Of a stretch of DNA of 64,000 nt, positions 42,716 through 51,802 are shown in pieces. Within the stretch, counting starts at the first letter, position 1. Every line of letters starts with the position of its first letter. The position numbers and the translations under genes are program-made. Under the pieces are notes generated by a model. That model worked only from the letters and a program-made list of their open reading frames with translations. It had not been told where the DNA came from and did no database searches. This stretch comes from Olleya sp. YS (GTDB taxonomy: Bacteria > Bacteroidota > Bacteroidia > Flavobacteriales > Flavobacteriaceae): assembly GCF_029760915.1 (NCBI RefSeq), contig NZ_CP121685.1:310001-374000 (forward strand), written 5' to 3'.

Positions 42716-43858
42716 ATGAAAATTTTATTGGTTGGCGAGTATAGCAGACTTCATAATTCCTTAAAAGAAGGATTAGTTACTTTAGGACATGACGTTTTGT
42801 TAGTTGGAACAGCTGATGGGTTTAAAAATTTTAATGTGGACATTAACTACGAAGCCACTTTTTTTACCAGACCAAGCATAAATTGGTTAGTAAAAGCAAT
42901 ACTAAAACTTACCACTATTAATCTTATAAAACTTGAATATGCTTACCGTTTTAATAAAATATTGAAATCTTTAAAAGGATTTGATGTTGTACAATTAATT
43001 AATCAAAATAGTATTAAAACGCATCCTTTTATTGAGAAAAGATTATTAAACAAGTTAATTAGTCAAAATAAAAAAACTTTTTTGTTGGCTTGTGGTACAG
43101 ACTATGTTAGCGTGCAATACGCCTTAGATAAGAAATTTAAATATTCAATACTGACACCCTATTTTAATAATGCTGATTTAAAAAAATACTATAACCATAT
43201 TTTAAAAAAAACATCTTCAGCCAATCAAAAGTTATTCGCTTTTTTACAGAATAATACCAATGGAATTATATCTAGCGATCTAGATTACCACCTACCATAC
43301 AATAATAAAAAAGGCTATTTGGGTATGATACCTAACCCAATTATAATTAATAATAATGATTTGACTCCTACAAAAAATGAATCAAAAATTGTTATATTTC
43401 ATGGTATAAATACTTCAAATTATATAAAAAAAGGTAACGATATTTTTGATAAGGCATTAGATACTATTTCAAAAAAATATCCAGATACAGTAGACGTTGT
43501 TAGGACAGAAAATGTACCATATACTGATTATATAACATCATACAATAGTTGTCATATATTAATGGACCAAATATATGCTTATGATCAAGGTTACAATGCT
43601 TTAGAAGCTATGTCTAAGGGTAAAGTAGTATTTACAGGTGCAGAAAAAGAATGGCTAGACTATTACAATCTAGAAGAAGATACAGTCGCAATACATGCAC
43701 TTCCAAGTGTAGATTATCTTGTTGAAAAATTAGATTGGTTAATTAATAATCCTGACCAAATAGAGCGTATTTCTAAACATGCAATAGCGTTTATTAAAAC
43801 TCATCATCATTATAAAAAGATTGCAAAACAGTATCTAGATACTTGGAACAAAGCGTAA
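42716..43858 (+). CDS. Glycosyltransferase (GT-B type)
   Basis: 380-aa protein of GT-B character. The N-terminal domain begins MKILLVGEYSRLHNSLKEGL with the Rossmann strand and HDVLLVG. The C-terminal domain has IVIFHGINT (about 224-232), then YDQGYNALEAMSKGKVVFTG (about 285-304), an EX7E-like donor-binding region (EAMSKG). It ends exactly one base before the stop codon of the convergent flippase gene. Donor and acceptor unknown; context is surface glycan assembly. Confidence 0.8.
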   Translation: MKILLVGEYSRLHNSLKEGLVTLGHDVLLVGTADGFKNFNVDINYEATFFTRPSINWLVKAILKLTTINLIKLEYAYRFNKILKSLKGFDVVQLINQNSIKTHPFIEKRLLNKLISQNKKTFLLACGTDYVSVQYALDKKFKYSILTPYFNNADLKKYYNHILKKTSSANQKLFAFLQNNTNGIISSDLDYHLPYNNKKGYLGMIPNPIIINNNDLTPTKNESKIVIFHGINTSNYIKKGNDIFDKALDTISKKYPDTVDVVRTENVPYTDYITSYNSCHILMDQIYAYDQGYNALEAMSKGKVVFTGAEKEWLDYYNLEEDTVAIHALPSVDYLVEKLDWLINNPDQIERISKHAIAFIKTHHHYKKIAKQYLDTWNKA

Positions 43859-45166
43859 TTATTCTTCTTCAATTCTATCTGGTATAACACCAAATAAAGA
43901 CGAGTAAAAGATCAATAAAATGATGGCATAATACATGACATAAGTTGCGAAGTGTGCCATATTTGCTCCAACTACTCCAAACTCGTCAATTAAAAATTTA
44001 CTAGTAAAATATAGAGTAACTACAGAGAACGCTTCTGTAATTATATAATGCCAGAACATGCGCTTAGCTAAAAATTGATAAGCAATAACTATAGACAGTA
44101 CTTTTATAAAATCGCCTAATAATTGCCAAATAAATAATTCTTCAACTGGTTTAAACTCGTCAGTAAATACCATTTGTATTATTACGTGTCTCAAAAAATA
44201 AACTGCAATTAATCCTAAAGCAAAAATTGGAATAATAGTTTTATAAAAGCTAAAGACTTCTTTTCTAAAATCTTTAATATTATCAATTTCAGAAAATCTT
44301 GGAAGGATATACATGGTTAATAATGTACTTACAAAAAGTAAATAGTACTTGGACACTCGGTTCATCGCTTCCCAAAATCCAGCTTCTTTTAAACCAACAT
44401 TATCAATAATATAACTTCTAATCAATATAGCAACAAAAGGTAAAATGATTGCAGAAAATAATGCCATACCAGAATAAGAGCTCAACTTTTTTGCAAAATT
44501 GAAACTAAAATTGCTGGCTTTAATTAAAGGTATAAAGTTTTTACGGTTAATAATACCAACTAAAGTGATTAAAAATATCAAAGATTCGGCTATAACTACA
44601 GCAATTAATGCTCCATCAATTTGTTCTAACCATATTAGTAATATAGTTATAACAGCACCTAAAATTTGACCGAAAATATTAAAAATGATTAGGTACTTAT
44701 ACTTAGCAAAACCATTCATTATGGAAAATGCTAACATATTTAAAGCATAAAATGGTAGTGCTATTGCAAAAATTTTAATAACGTAAGCGTAGTTATTGTA
44801 TTCTTTAAAAATTAAATCGTTAATATAGTCTGCTTTAAAATACACCAAAAAGCTCATTAGCATAGTCGCAATAAAGCCTAAGTAAAATACTGTAGAAATG
44901 GTTTTACTTAGCTCTAAGGTGTTATTTTTAAACTGTGCTATATATTTTACAACACCTTTGTACAATCCTAAAATAGATATGGCTTGAATAGACCCAACAA
45001 AGTTTCTTAGATTTCCTACTAAAGCCATTCCTTCTGACCCAACAAAAAGTGCAATAAATTTTGACGTTAAAAATCCAGCAATAATTTTAATGATTACAGA
45101 CACAGAATTAAGTGAAGCAACCTTTACTAAAACATTATTATTTATGTACGCTAAAACTCGTTTCAA
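43859..45166 (-). CDS. Wzx-type polysaccharide flippase
   Basis: 435-aa polytopic inner-membrane protein of the MATE/MOP superfamily, with about 12 hydrophobic spans. It begins KRVLAYINNNVLVKVASLNSVSV and has FVGSEGMALVGNLRNFVGS (about 41-59), typical of O-antigen translocases. It would flip undecaprenyl-linked oligosaccharide across the membrane. The start is a TTG placed directly after the TAA of the aminotransferase gene. No Wzy polymerase or Wzz length regulator is recognisable nearby. Confidence 0.85.
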   Translation of the reverse strand: MKRVLAYINNNVLVKVASLNSVSVIIKIIAGFLTSKFIALFVGSEGMALVGNLRNFVGSIQAISILGLYKGVVKYIAQFKNNTLELSKTISTVFYLGFIATMLMSFLVYFKADYINDLIFKEYNNYAYVIKIFAIALPFYALNMLAFSIMNGFAKYKYLIIFNIFGQILGAVITILLIWLEQIDGALIAVVIAESLIFLITLVGIINRKNFIPLIKASNFSFNFAKKLSSYSGMALFSAIILPFVAILIRSYIIDNVGLKEAGFWEAMNRVSKYYLLFVSTLLTMYILPRFSEIDNIKDFRKEVFSFYKTIIPIFALGLIAVYFLRHVIIQMVFTDEFKPVEELFIWQLLGDFIKVLSIVIAYQFLAKRMFWHYIITEAFSVVTLYFTSKFLIDEFGVVGANMAHFATYVMYYAIILLIFYSSLFGVIPDRIEEE

Positions 45167-46264
45167 TTAGTAATTATTCAGTTTATCAATTACTGTATCT
45201 ACCTCTAAATTAGTCATTATCGGACTAATTGGTAAACTCACGCAAGTTTCGTGAATTTTTTCTGTTATTGGAAATTTTAAGTGGTTAATTCGATAAAGCG
45301 CTTGCTGTTTATGTGGTGGAGTTGGATAGTGTATTGCAGTTTCTATATTATTTACTTTTAAATATTCAATAAAAGACTTTCTGTTTTCTACCAAAACCAC
45401 AAACAAATGAAACACATGATTTTGTGATCCGTCATAATATGGAAGTTTTATTTTTTGGTTTTTAATTTCAGAAATATAACGTTTTGCAATGGTCTGTCTA
45501 GCTTTGTTGTCCTGATCCAAAGACTTTAATTTTATATTTAAAAACAATGCTTGCAGTTCATCCAATCTATTATTTACGCCTAAAATTTCATTTTGATATT
45601 TGGTTGTGGTTCCATAATTTCTGAGTTTTGAAACGACTTCTGCTAAACTAGAATTGTTAGTCGTTATTGCTCCAGCATCACCTAAAGCACCTAAATTTTT
45701 TGCAGGATAAAAACTAAACGCTGCTGCATCTGCTAAACTACCTGCACTTCCTATTTGATTTTTAGCACCATGTGCTTGTGCAGCATCTTCTACGATTATT
45801 AAATTATGTAATTTGGCTAATTCTGTTATGGATTGCATATCACATAGTTGTCCATATAAATGAACGACTAAAATGGCTTTAGTCTTATCAGTAATATGAT
45901 GTTTGATAGTTGTGGCTTCGATATTGAAGGTATCTGGATTTGGCTCAATTAAAACTGGTGTCAATCCAGCTTCAATAATGGCTAAAGTTGAAGCAATAAA
46001 AGTATGAGCAGGCACAATAACCTCATCCCCTTTTTTTAATACACCTAACTCTATATAGCCTTTAAAAATTAAAACCAAAGCATCAAAACCATTACTTACA
46101 CCAACGCAGTGTTTTGTACCACAATAATCTGCATAATTAGCTTCAAAAGTTTTTACTCCTTCGCCAAGTATATATTGTCCATTATTTAGAAACGAAGAAA
46201 ATTCTGCATTAAATTCGTTCTCAAAACGAGCATTTATTTTTTTTAAGTCTAAAAACTTAATCAT
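45167..46264 (-). CDS. DegT/DnrJ/EryC1 sugar aminotransferase, FdtB/QdtB-like
   Basis: 365-aa PLP-dependent aminotransferase of nucleotide sugars. The PLP lysine is K189 in FYPAKNLGALGDAGAI; other hallmarks are SNGFDAL (57-63), PAHTFIAS (85-92) and EDAAQAHGA (159-167). Paired with the FdtA-like ketoisomerase in the locus, it probably makes dTDP-3-amino-3,6-dideoxyhexose from the 3-keto sugar. The ATG overlaps the stop of the FemAB-like gene (ATGA), so translation is coupled. Confidence 0.88.
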   Translation of the reverse strand: MIKFLDLKKINARFENEFNAEFSSFLNNGQYILGEGVKTFEANYADYCGTKHCVGVSNGFDALVLIFKGYIELGVLKKGDEVIVPAHTFIASTLAIIEAGLTPVLIEPNPDTFNIEATTIKHHITDKTKAILVVHLYGQLCDMQSITELAKLHNLIIVEDAAQAHGAKNQIGSAGSLADAAAFSFYPAKNLGALGDAGAITTNNSSLAEVVSKLRNYGTTTKYQNEILGVNNRLDELQALFLNIKLKSLDQDNKARQTIAKRYISEIKNQKIKLPYYDGSQNHVFHLFVVLVENRKSFIEYLKVNNIETAIHYPTPPHKQQALYRINHLKFPITEKIHETCVSLPISPIMTNLEVDTVIDKLNNY

Positions 46265-47151
46265 ATAAAAACTGAATTTAACTTATTAAAATTCTTAGTG
46301 TCTACTGAATAAAAATCTTGAATAATTGTTCGTGCTCCAAAACCTTCTTTCCAGTATTGCAGTCCATGATTGACTTTTTTACCCTCGTTTTCATTAGACG
46401 TTCCAAAATCAAAATACGGTTTGTCTTTAAAAATATTAGTTAGTAAATGATGGTGCAAAAAGTCTAAACTTCCTAGTTCATTTTTATTGTTATTTCCTGA
46501 TATATATTGGGAATGCGCCACATGTTTAGTTTCAAATATCGTTGTACCAGCAACAATCTTATCATCTTTATAAACATTAAATTGTCTAATCTGAGAGTTA
46601 AAATTTTGTTTAAGTGTCGTTATTTCTGTTAAACTATGGACTGGACTTGTATTGTGTTTAGTATTGAGGTTAGGTATCAAAATTAAATTCCAAAACTCAT
46701 CAAATTGTCCTACTTCCTTGACGACTAAGTTTTGTTTCACTCCTCGTTTATAACCTTCTACTCTATCTTTAGACAACTTGATTTTTTGACTCATGTTGAC
46801 AACAGATAAAGCATCTCTTCTATGTAGTTTAGCCTCTACTAAAAACATTAAATAGTTAAGCTCTTCATTAGGAATTTTGGTATAAATAGAAGGTAATATT
46901 TTTAAGTTTAACAGCTTAATTTCCTGTTGGTGTAAATATTGTAAAATAGCTTTAAATATATCTAAAACAACTTTAAACTTTAACTTTTCAGAATAAATCA
47001 GCCCTCCATAAGTTAGTCCTTGATGCGAGTGTAAAGTAGCTTCAGTTATATTGGCTGGTAACACTGCAATTAATTTTTCATCTTGAAATACTAGTAACGA
47101 GTGGTCTGTAAATCGGTCTTTATGGTAATCCATAAAATCTCGATAAAACAA
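46261..47151 (-). CDS. FemAB/GNAT-like acyltransferase, possibly with lost or non-standard start
   Basis: GNAT-fold FemAB-like protein of 296 aa from a TTG at 47151. Recognisable pieces are IAVLPANITEATLHSHQGLTYGG (about 28-50), YKRGVKQNLVVKEV (about 133-146) and SLDFLHHHLL...FDFGTSNENEGKKVNHGLQYWKEGFGA near the C-terminus. It may acylate the amino sugar made by FdtA/FdtB; that is inference. The reading frame continues upstream with plausible coding (YTSKNKALWDSFIAQAKNAT) to 47223, but that stretch has no ATG, GTG or TTG; it starts ATA ACC ACA. So either ATA is used or the true start has been lost. Confidence 0.72.
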   Translation of the reverse strand: MFYRDFMDYHKDRFTDHSLLVFQDEKLIAVLPANITEATLHSHQGLTYGGLIYSEKLKFKVVLDIFKAILQYLHQQEIKLLNLKILPSIYTKIPNEELNYLMFLVEAKLHRRDALSVVNMSQKIKLSKDRVEGYKRGVKQNLVVKEVGQFDEFWNLILIPNLNTKHNTSPVHSLTEITTLKQNFNSQIRQFNVYKDDKIVAGTTIFETKHVAHSQYISGNNNKNELGSLDFLHHHLLTNIFKDKPYFDFGTSNENEGKKVNHGLQYWKEGFGARTIIQDFYSVDTKNFNKLNSVFI

Positions 47152-47331
47152 AAAGGTTGCATTTTTAGCTTGAGCTATAAAACTATCCCAAAGCGCTTTG
47201 TTTTTACTAGTATATGTGGTTATTAAAAATATAACAAATGGTGTTAGTTATCAAGGCTTGAAAGTACTAATTTTTCTTTAATAACAAGTAATAAAAATGA
47301 ATACAGCCTTTTATAGGCTAGTTGTTTGTAT

Positions 47332-47367
47332 AAAAAAAGAGAAACACTGTTTAGTATTTCTCTTTTT
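47332..47367 (-). terminator. Intrinsic terminator downstream of typA
   Basis: Stem AAAAAGAGAAA/TTTCTCTTTTT with one mismatch and an inner ACT/AGT, loop of 4 nt, and a T7 run on the minus strand; 22 nt after the typA stop. Confidence 0.8.
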
Positions 47368-47389
47368 ATGAAAGTAATAGTTTAAACTA

Positions 47390-49189
47390 TTAGATAATTT
47401 TATTTCTTTTACGTTCTACTTCAGTTAAAAATACTTTACGTAAACGTAAGTGGTTAGGTGTAACTTCAACATATTCATCTTTTTGAATATATTCTAAAGC
47501 TTCTTCTAACGAAAACTTAATTGCAGGCACAATTTTAGCTTTATCATCTGCTCCACTACTACGTACGTTACTTAACTTTTTAGTTTTAGTAACATTAACC
47601 ACCATATCGTCACCACGAGAATTTTCTCCAATCACTTGACCTTCGTAAATATCTTCTCCTGGATCAACAAAAAACTTACCTCTATCTTGTAATTTATCGA
47701 TAGAATAAGGTATTGCTTGCCCTTTTTCCATAGACACTAACGATCCGTTTTGACGTTCAGGAATACCACCTTTTAATGGTTGATACTCTTTAAAACGGTG
47801 TGCCATAATAGCTTCACCAGCTGTTGCAGTTAATAATTGATTACGTAATCCAATAATACCTCTTGACGGAATTAAAAACTCGCATACCATACGCTCGCCT
47901 TTAGCTTCCATACTTAACATTTCTCCTTTACGCATCGTTACCATCTCTACAGCTTTACCTGATACGTGCTCTGGTAAATCTATAGTCATTTCTTCTACTG
48001 GTTCGCATTTAACACCATCAATCTCCTTAATAATAACTTGTGGTTGTCCAATTTGTAACTCGTAACCTTCACGACGCATAGTTTCTATTAACACCGATAA
48101 GTGTAATACACCACGTCCAAAAACCATAAATTTATCTGCACTATCTGTTTCTTCAACACGAAGTGCTAAGTTTTTTTCAAGCTCTTTATTTAGTCTTTCT
48201 TTAATATGTCTAGACGTTACAAACTTACCATCTTTACCAAAGAAAGGCGAGTCGTTAATAGTAAATAACATACTCATTGTTGGCTCGTCAATAGCTATAG
48301 TTTTTAATCCTTCAGGATTTTCAAAATCGGCAACTGTATCTCCAATATCAAATCCTTCTAAACCTACTATTGCACAAATATCTCCAGTCTGAACTTGATC
48401 TACTTTAATACGACCTAGACCTTCAAAAACGTGTAATTCTTTAATTCTATTTTTAACAATCTTACCATCTCTTTTAACCAAAGAAATTTGCTGTCCTACT
48501 TTTAATTCACCACGAGTTAAACGTCCAATTGCAATACGACCTGTAAACGACGAAAAGTCTAAAGATGTGATTAACATTTGTGTGTTTCCTTCAGGAATTT
48601 TTGGTGCAGGTATATGCTCGATAACCATATCCAATAATGGTTCGATATTTTCGGTTGGCTTTTGCCAATCGTCGCTCATCCAATTGTTTTTTGCAGAACC
48701 GTAAACTGTTGGGAAGTCTAACTGCCACTCTTCTGCTCCTAATTCAAACATTAAATCAAACACTTTTTCATGTACTTCTTCTGGAGTACAGTTTTCTTTG
48801 TCAACTTTATTAACTACCACACAAGGTTTTAACCCTAAATCGATTGCTTTTTGTAATACAAATCGTGTTTGTGGCATTGGACCTTCAAAAGCATCTACTA
48901 ATAACAAAACACCGTCTGCCATATTCAATACACGCTCTACTTCTCCTCCAAAATCGGCGTGACCAGGTGTATCAATAATATTGATTTTTGTGTCTTTATA
49001 AATAACCGATACGTTTTTAGAAGTAATTGTAATTCCTCTTTCACGCTCTAAATCGTTATTATCTAAGATTAGATCTCCTGTGTTTTCGTTTTCACGAAAT
49101 AATTGACAGTGATACATAATTTTATCAACCAAAGTCGTTTTCCCGTGGTCAACGTGTGCAATAATTGCAATGTTTTTAATATTAGCCAT
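47390..49189 (-). CDS. typA: Ribosome-associated GTPase TypA/BipA
   Basis: 599-aa translational GTPase of the EF-G class that helps ribosome assembly at low temperature or stress. G1 is AHVDHGKTT (10-18), the switch segment is ERERGITI, G3 is DTPGHADF (73-80) and G4 is NKVD (127-130). The domain order G, II, III, V and BipA C-terminal domain (SRGIIGLRNQLLTATAGEA, LQDRGKFFVDPGEDIYEG) is complete. A clear promoter TACCTTTGC lies upstream (49220-49213). It is isolated by a terminator, hence a single-gene unit. Confidence 0.97.
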   Translation of the reverse strand: MANIKNIAIIAHVDHGKTTLVDKIMYHCQLFRENENTGDLILDNNDLERERGITITSKNVSVIYKDTKINIIDTPGHADFGGEVERVLNMADGVLLLVDAFEGPMPQTRFVLQKAIDLGLKPCVVVNKVDKENCTPEEVHEKVFDLMFELGAEEWQLDFPTVYGSAKNNWMSDDWQKPTENIEPLLDMVIEHIPAPKIPEGNTQMLITSLDFSSFTGRIAIGRLTRGELKVGQQISLVKRDGKIVKNRIKELHVFEGLGRIKVDQVQTGDICAIVGLEGFDIGDTVADFENPEGLKTIAIDEPTMSMLFTINDSPFFGKDGKFVTSRHIKERLNKELEKNLALRVEETDSADKFMVFGRGVLHLSVLIETMRREGYELQIGQPQVIIKEIDGVKCEPVEEMTIDLPEHVSGKAVEMVTMRKGEMLSMEAKGERMVCEFLIPSRGIIGLRNQLLTATAGEAIMAHRFKEYQPLKGGIPERQNGSLVSMEKGQAIPYSIDKLQDRGKFFVDPGEDIYEGQVIGENSRGDDMVVNVTKTKKLSNVRSSGADDKAKIVPAIKFSLEEALEYIQKDEYVEVTPNHLRLRKVFLTEVERKRNKII

Positions 49190-49212
49190 AATAGTGCCTT
49201 ATTTTAAGCGTG

Positions 49213-49220
49213 CAAAGGTA
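49213..49220 (-). promoter_or_regulatory. -7 promoter element of typA
   Basis: TACCTTTG followed by C on the minus strand, 23 nt before the ATG. TTTA lies about 19 nt upstream as a weak -33. Confidence 0.6.
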
Positions 49221-49378
49221 CTCAATTTTTATCGATTTAAAGGGTTTTATCATTTATTTGATGATTTCAATTTATAATCTTGTAACGTTTTTAACTTATC
49301 ATACACAGATAGTTATCCTTACAAGAGAAAAATTAATGGTTAATTGACCAATTAATTTCTATAAAAACAATATATGTT

Positions 49379-49386
49379 TAGATTTG
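49379..49386 (+). promoter_or_regulatory. -7 promoter element of the DUF4836 gene
   Basis: TAGATTTG, 41 nt upstream of the ATG; TTTC about 18-20 nt further upstream is a weak -33. Confidence 0.45.
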
Positions 49387-49427
49387 TATCTGTGACTTAA
49401 TCAATAATATAAAAAACATCATTTTTC

Positions 49428-51164
49428 ATGAAAAAAATCATCTACCTACTAACCATTGCCATTTTGTTTGCCAGTTGTGGCACTAAAAGTGAAGAAGCAA
49501 AATTTATCCCTAAACATGCTATTGGTGTCATGTATGTTAATGTTAAATCACTTTCAGAAAAAAGTGAAGGACTGGACTTTAAAGACTTAAAGGTTAATAG
49601 CTTAATGGAAGACAAAGCACCTAAAGAACTTAAAGACTTTATGAGTGAATTTATGACGTCTGAAAACATAAATAAAACCTTTAGAAAAGAATATATCCTA
49701 GGATTTATGACTTACAAAAGGCTTACTGGTGTTGGTGGACTAATTTTACCAATTAATAACGCAGAATCATTTGAAGCTTTTATACAACCTATGATTGATA
49801 AAATGCCAAGATTAGAAAAAGAAACTAACGTAGGAAAAGATGATGCTTTTACTGTGTATTCTAACCGAGAGCTAGCAATTGGATGGAACAATAAAACTGC
49901 ACTTTTGATAGGAGCTAATAATTATGCTGGCGCAGAATTAAAAGACTTAACAACATTAGACGCTTCTGAAACTGTGTTAACCACAAAATATTTTAACGAC
50001 TTTTTTGATAAAGGTCAAGATATGGGTGTGCATATTACATCAACTCCACTAGGAGATGCTTTTGATGGTTTGTTAAGTATGTTTGCTGGTTTAGACGTTA
50101 ATTTAGAGGATAATAATATAGCCTATTATGGTAGTTTTGAAAAGGACCATATCCATACTGAAACTAAATTAAAATTAAATAAAGATATTAAGTCTTTAAG
50201 TGGTTATAAAGATTGGATGAGTACAGATTATAACAGAGACATGTTAGACGTTTTACCAAAAGACGCTTTGTTAGTTGGAAAACTATCTATTAATTTAGAA
50301 AATTTACACGAGCATTTTTATGACTTAAGAGACAACAAAACGCTACCAATGGAAGCTAGAGAAGAGCTGAAAAAAAGCTTAAAACGAATGGATAGAGACT
50401 TTAACAAAGAATTTAATATGGACACTAAAACATTTGCCAAAATCTTTGATGGATCTGCACTTTTTGCTTTAACAGAAGGTCAAACAGTAAAAGACTCAGT
50501 ATACAGTTATAATTATTATACAGACGAAGAAGAATACAAAATAGTCGAGAAAAAAATGCCTAACATGTTTGGTGCAATTGGCGTTAAAGACAAAGCTAAA
50601 TTTGACAGACTTTTTAATAAAATTAAAGATCTTGGTGCACCAATACAAGAGATTAGCACCAACTATTATGAGGTAGATCGTAACACATTTATGGTCATAT
50701 CAGATAGTTTTGTGTTTTTTACAAATCATGCTAATAGTGCAGACGAGGTTAAAAATAATGGAAAATTAGCCACTAACCTTTCAGACTTTGAACACAAAGA
50801 TAAATTGTCACACTCCATTTATTTATACACTAAAGGTAATATCACCAATATTGCTCAAGATTTTACAAATATGTATAATCCATATGGTAGAAATAATTTT
50901 TACAGAGTAGATGCAATGGATGAACTAACCGAAATAAGTGGTAAGTTATATGAAAAATACTTTGGAGAAAACCACTATTTTATTGATGCAGATGGAGCCG
51001 AATCTTTTACCTACACTAAAGGTGACAAAAACTCTTTAATCCAAACGATTCTTTATGGTGATGAAATGGCTAAAACTATGAGCGAATTAGAAGATAAAAC
51101 TGAGGATGTTAAAATTGAAGACTTAATAGAAGAAACCATTATAGAATCTACCAAAACAAAATAA
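49428..51164 (+). CDS. DUF4836 family lipoprotein
   Basis: 578-aa lipoprotein: signal MKKIIYLLTIAILFASC with C17. The body begins KFIPKHAIGVMYVNVKSLSEKSEG, the typical opening of DUF4836 proteins, and is made of two similar alpha/beta modules (PKDALLVGKLSINLENL near 280 opens the second). The C-terminal tail is acidic. Envelope location is clear; function unknown. Followed after 5 nt by an ABC ATPase and a permease gene, so all three are probably one transcription unit. Confidence 0.82.
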   Translation: MKKIIYLLTIAILFASCGTKSEEAKFIPKHAIGVMYVNVKSLSEKSEGLDFKDLKVNSLMEDKAPKELKDFMSEFMTSENINKTFRKEYILGFMTYKRLTGVGGLILPINNAESFEAFIQPMIDKMPRLEKETNVGKDDAFTVYSNRELAIGWNNKTALLIGANNYAGAELKDLTTLDASETVLTTKYFNDFFDKGQDMGVHITSTPLGDAFDGLLSMFAGLDVNLEDNNIAYYGSFEKDHIHTETKLKLNKDIKSLSGYKDWMSTDYNRDMLDVLPKDALLVGKLSINLENLHEHFYDLRDNKTLPMEAREELKKSLKRMDRDFNKEFNMDTKTFAKIFDGSALFALTEGQTVKDSVYSYNYYTDEEEYKIVEKKMPNMFGAIGVKDKAKFDRLFNKIKDLGAPIQEISTNYYEVDRNTFMVISDSFVFFTNHANSADEVKNNGKLATNLSDFEHKDKLSHSIYLYTKGNITNIAQDFTNMYNPYGRNNFYRVDAMDELTEISGKLYEKYFGENHYFIDADGAESFTYTKGDKNSLIQTILYGDEMAKTMSELEDKTEDVKIEDLIEETIIESTKTK

Positions 51165-51169
51165 GTTAA

Positions 51170-51802
51170 GTGCAAATACACATTAAATCTATTGTTCCAG
51201 ATTTTTTTACTCCAGCTTCGTCAGAAGTCTGGAGTAAAAATTTTGAATTAGATACTGACTCTAGTTATTTAATTCAGGCAGTTTCCGGTAGTGGTAAAAG
51301 TTCTTTTTTTAATTTTTTATATGGTTTAAATAATCGGTATTCTGGAACCATTTTATTTGACAACAATTCCATATCTACTTTTTCTGAATGCGATTGGACT
51401 AACATTAGAAAACATCAAATCTCCATTGTTTTTCAAGGCTTACGACTGTTTCCTGAATTAACTGCTTTTGAAAATATTCAACTAAAAAATGGGTTAACCA
51501 ATCATAAATCTAAACCAGACATTTTAGAGATGATGTCACGTTTAGATATTGATCAATTAGCCGATAAAAAAGCTGAAACGTTATCTTACGGTCAGCAACA
51601 ACGTGTTGCAATTATCAGAGCATTATGTCAACCTTTTGAGTTGTTGTTGCTAGACGAACCGTTTAGTCATATTGATAATACTCAAATAGACAACGCCATA
51701 GCATTAATTAATCAAGAGGTCACAAAGAATAACGCTACTTTAGTTATTGCCAGTTTGGGCGACACTTATAATATCAATTATACAAAAACATTCATGCTAT
51801 GA
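51170..51802 (+). CDS. ABC transporter ATP-binding protein (LolD/MacB class)
   Basis: 210-aa ABC ATPase with a GTG start. Walker A is SGSGKSS (39-45), the Q-loop is in IVFQGLRLFPEL (86-97), the signature is LSYGQQQR (138-145; Tyr replaces the usual first Gly), and Walker B is LLLLDEP (158-164). The His of the H-loop is missing: the sequence after Walker B reads TLVIASLGDTYN, with Ser-Leu-Gly where THD is usual. The stop overlaps the ATG of the permease gene. Together they form a MacB/LolCDE-type transporter; the missing His could reduce ATP hydrolysis. Confidence 0.85.
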   Translation: MQIHIKSIVPDFFTPASSEVWSKNFELDTDSSYLIQAVSGSGKSSFFNFLYGLNNRYSGTILFDNNSISTFSECDWTNIRKHQISIVFQGLRLFPELTAFENIQLKNGLTNHKSKPDILEMMSRLDIDQLADKKAETLSYGQQQRVAIIRALCQPFELLLLDEPFSHIDNTQIDNAIALINQEVTKNNATLVIASLGDTYNINYTKTFML

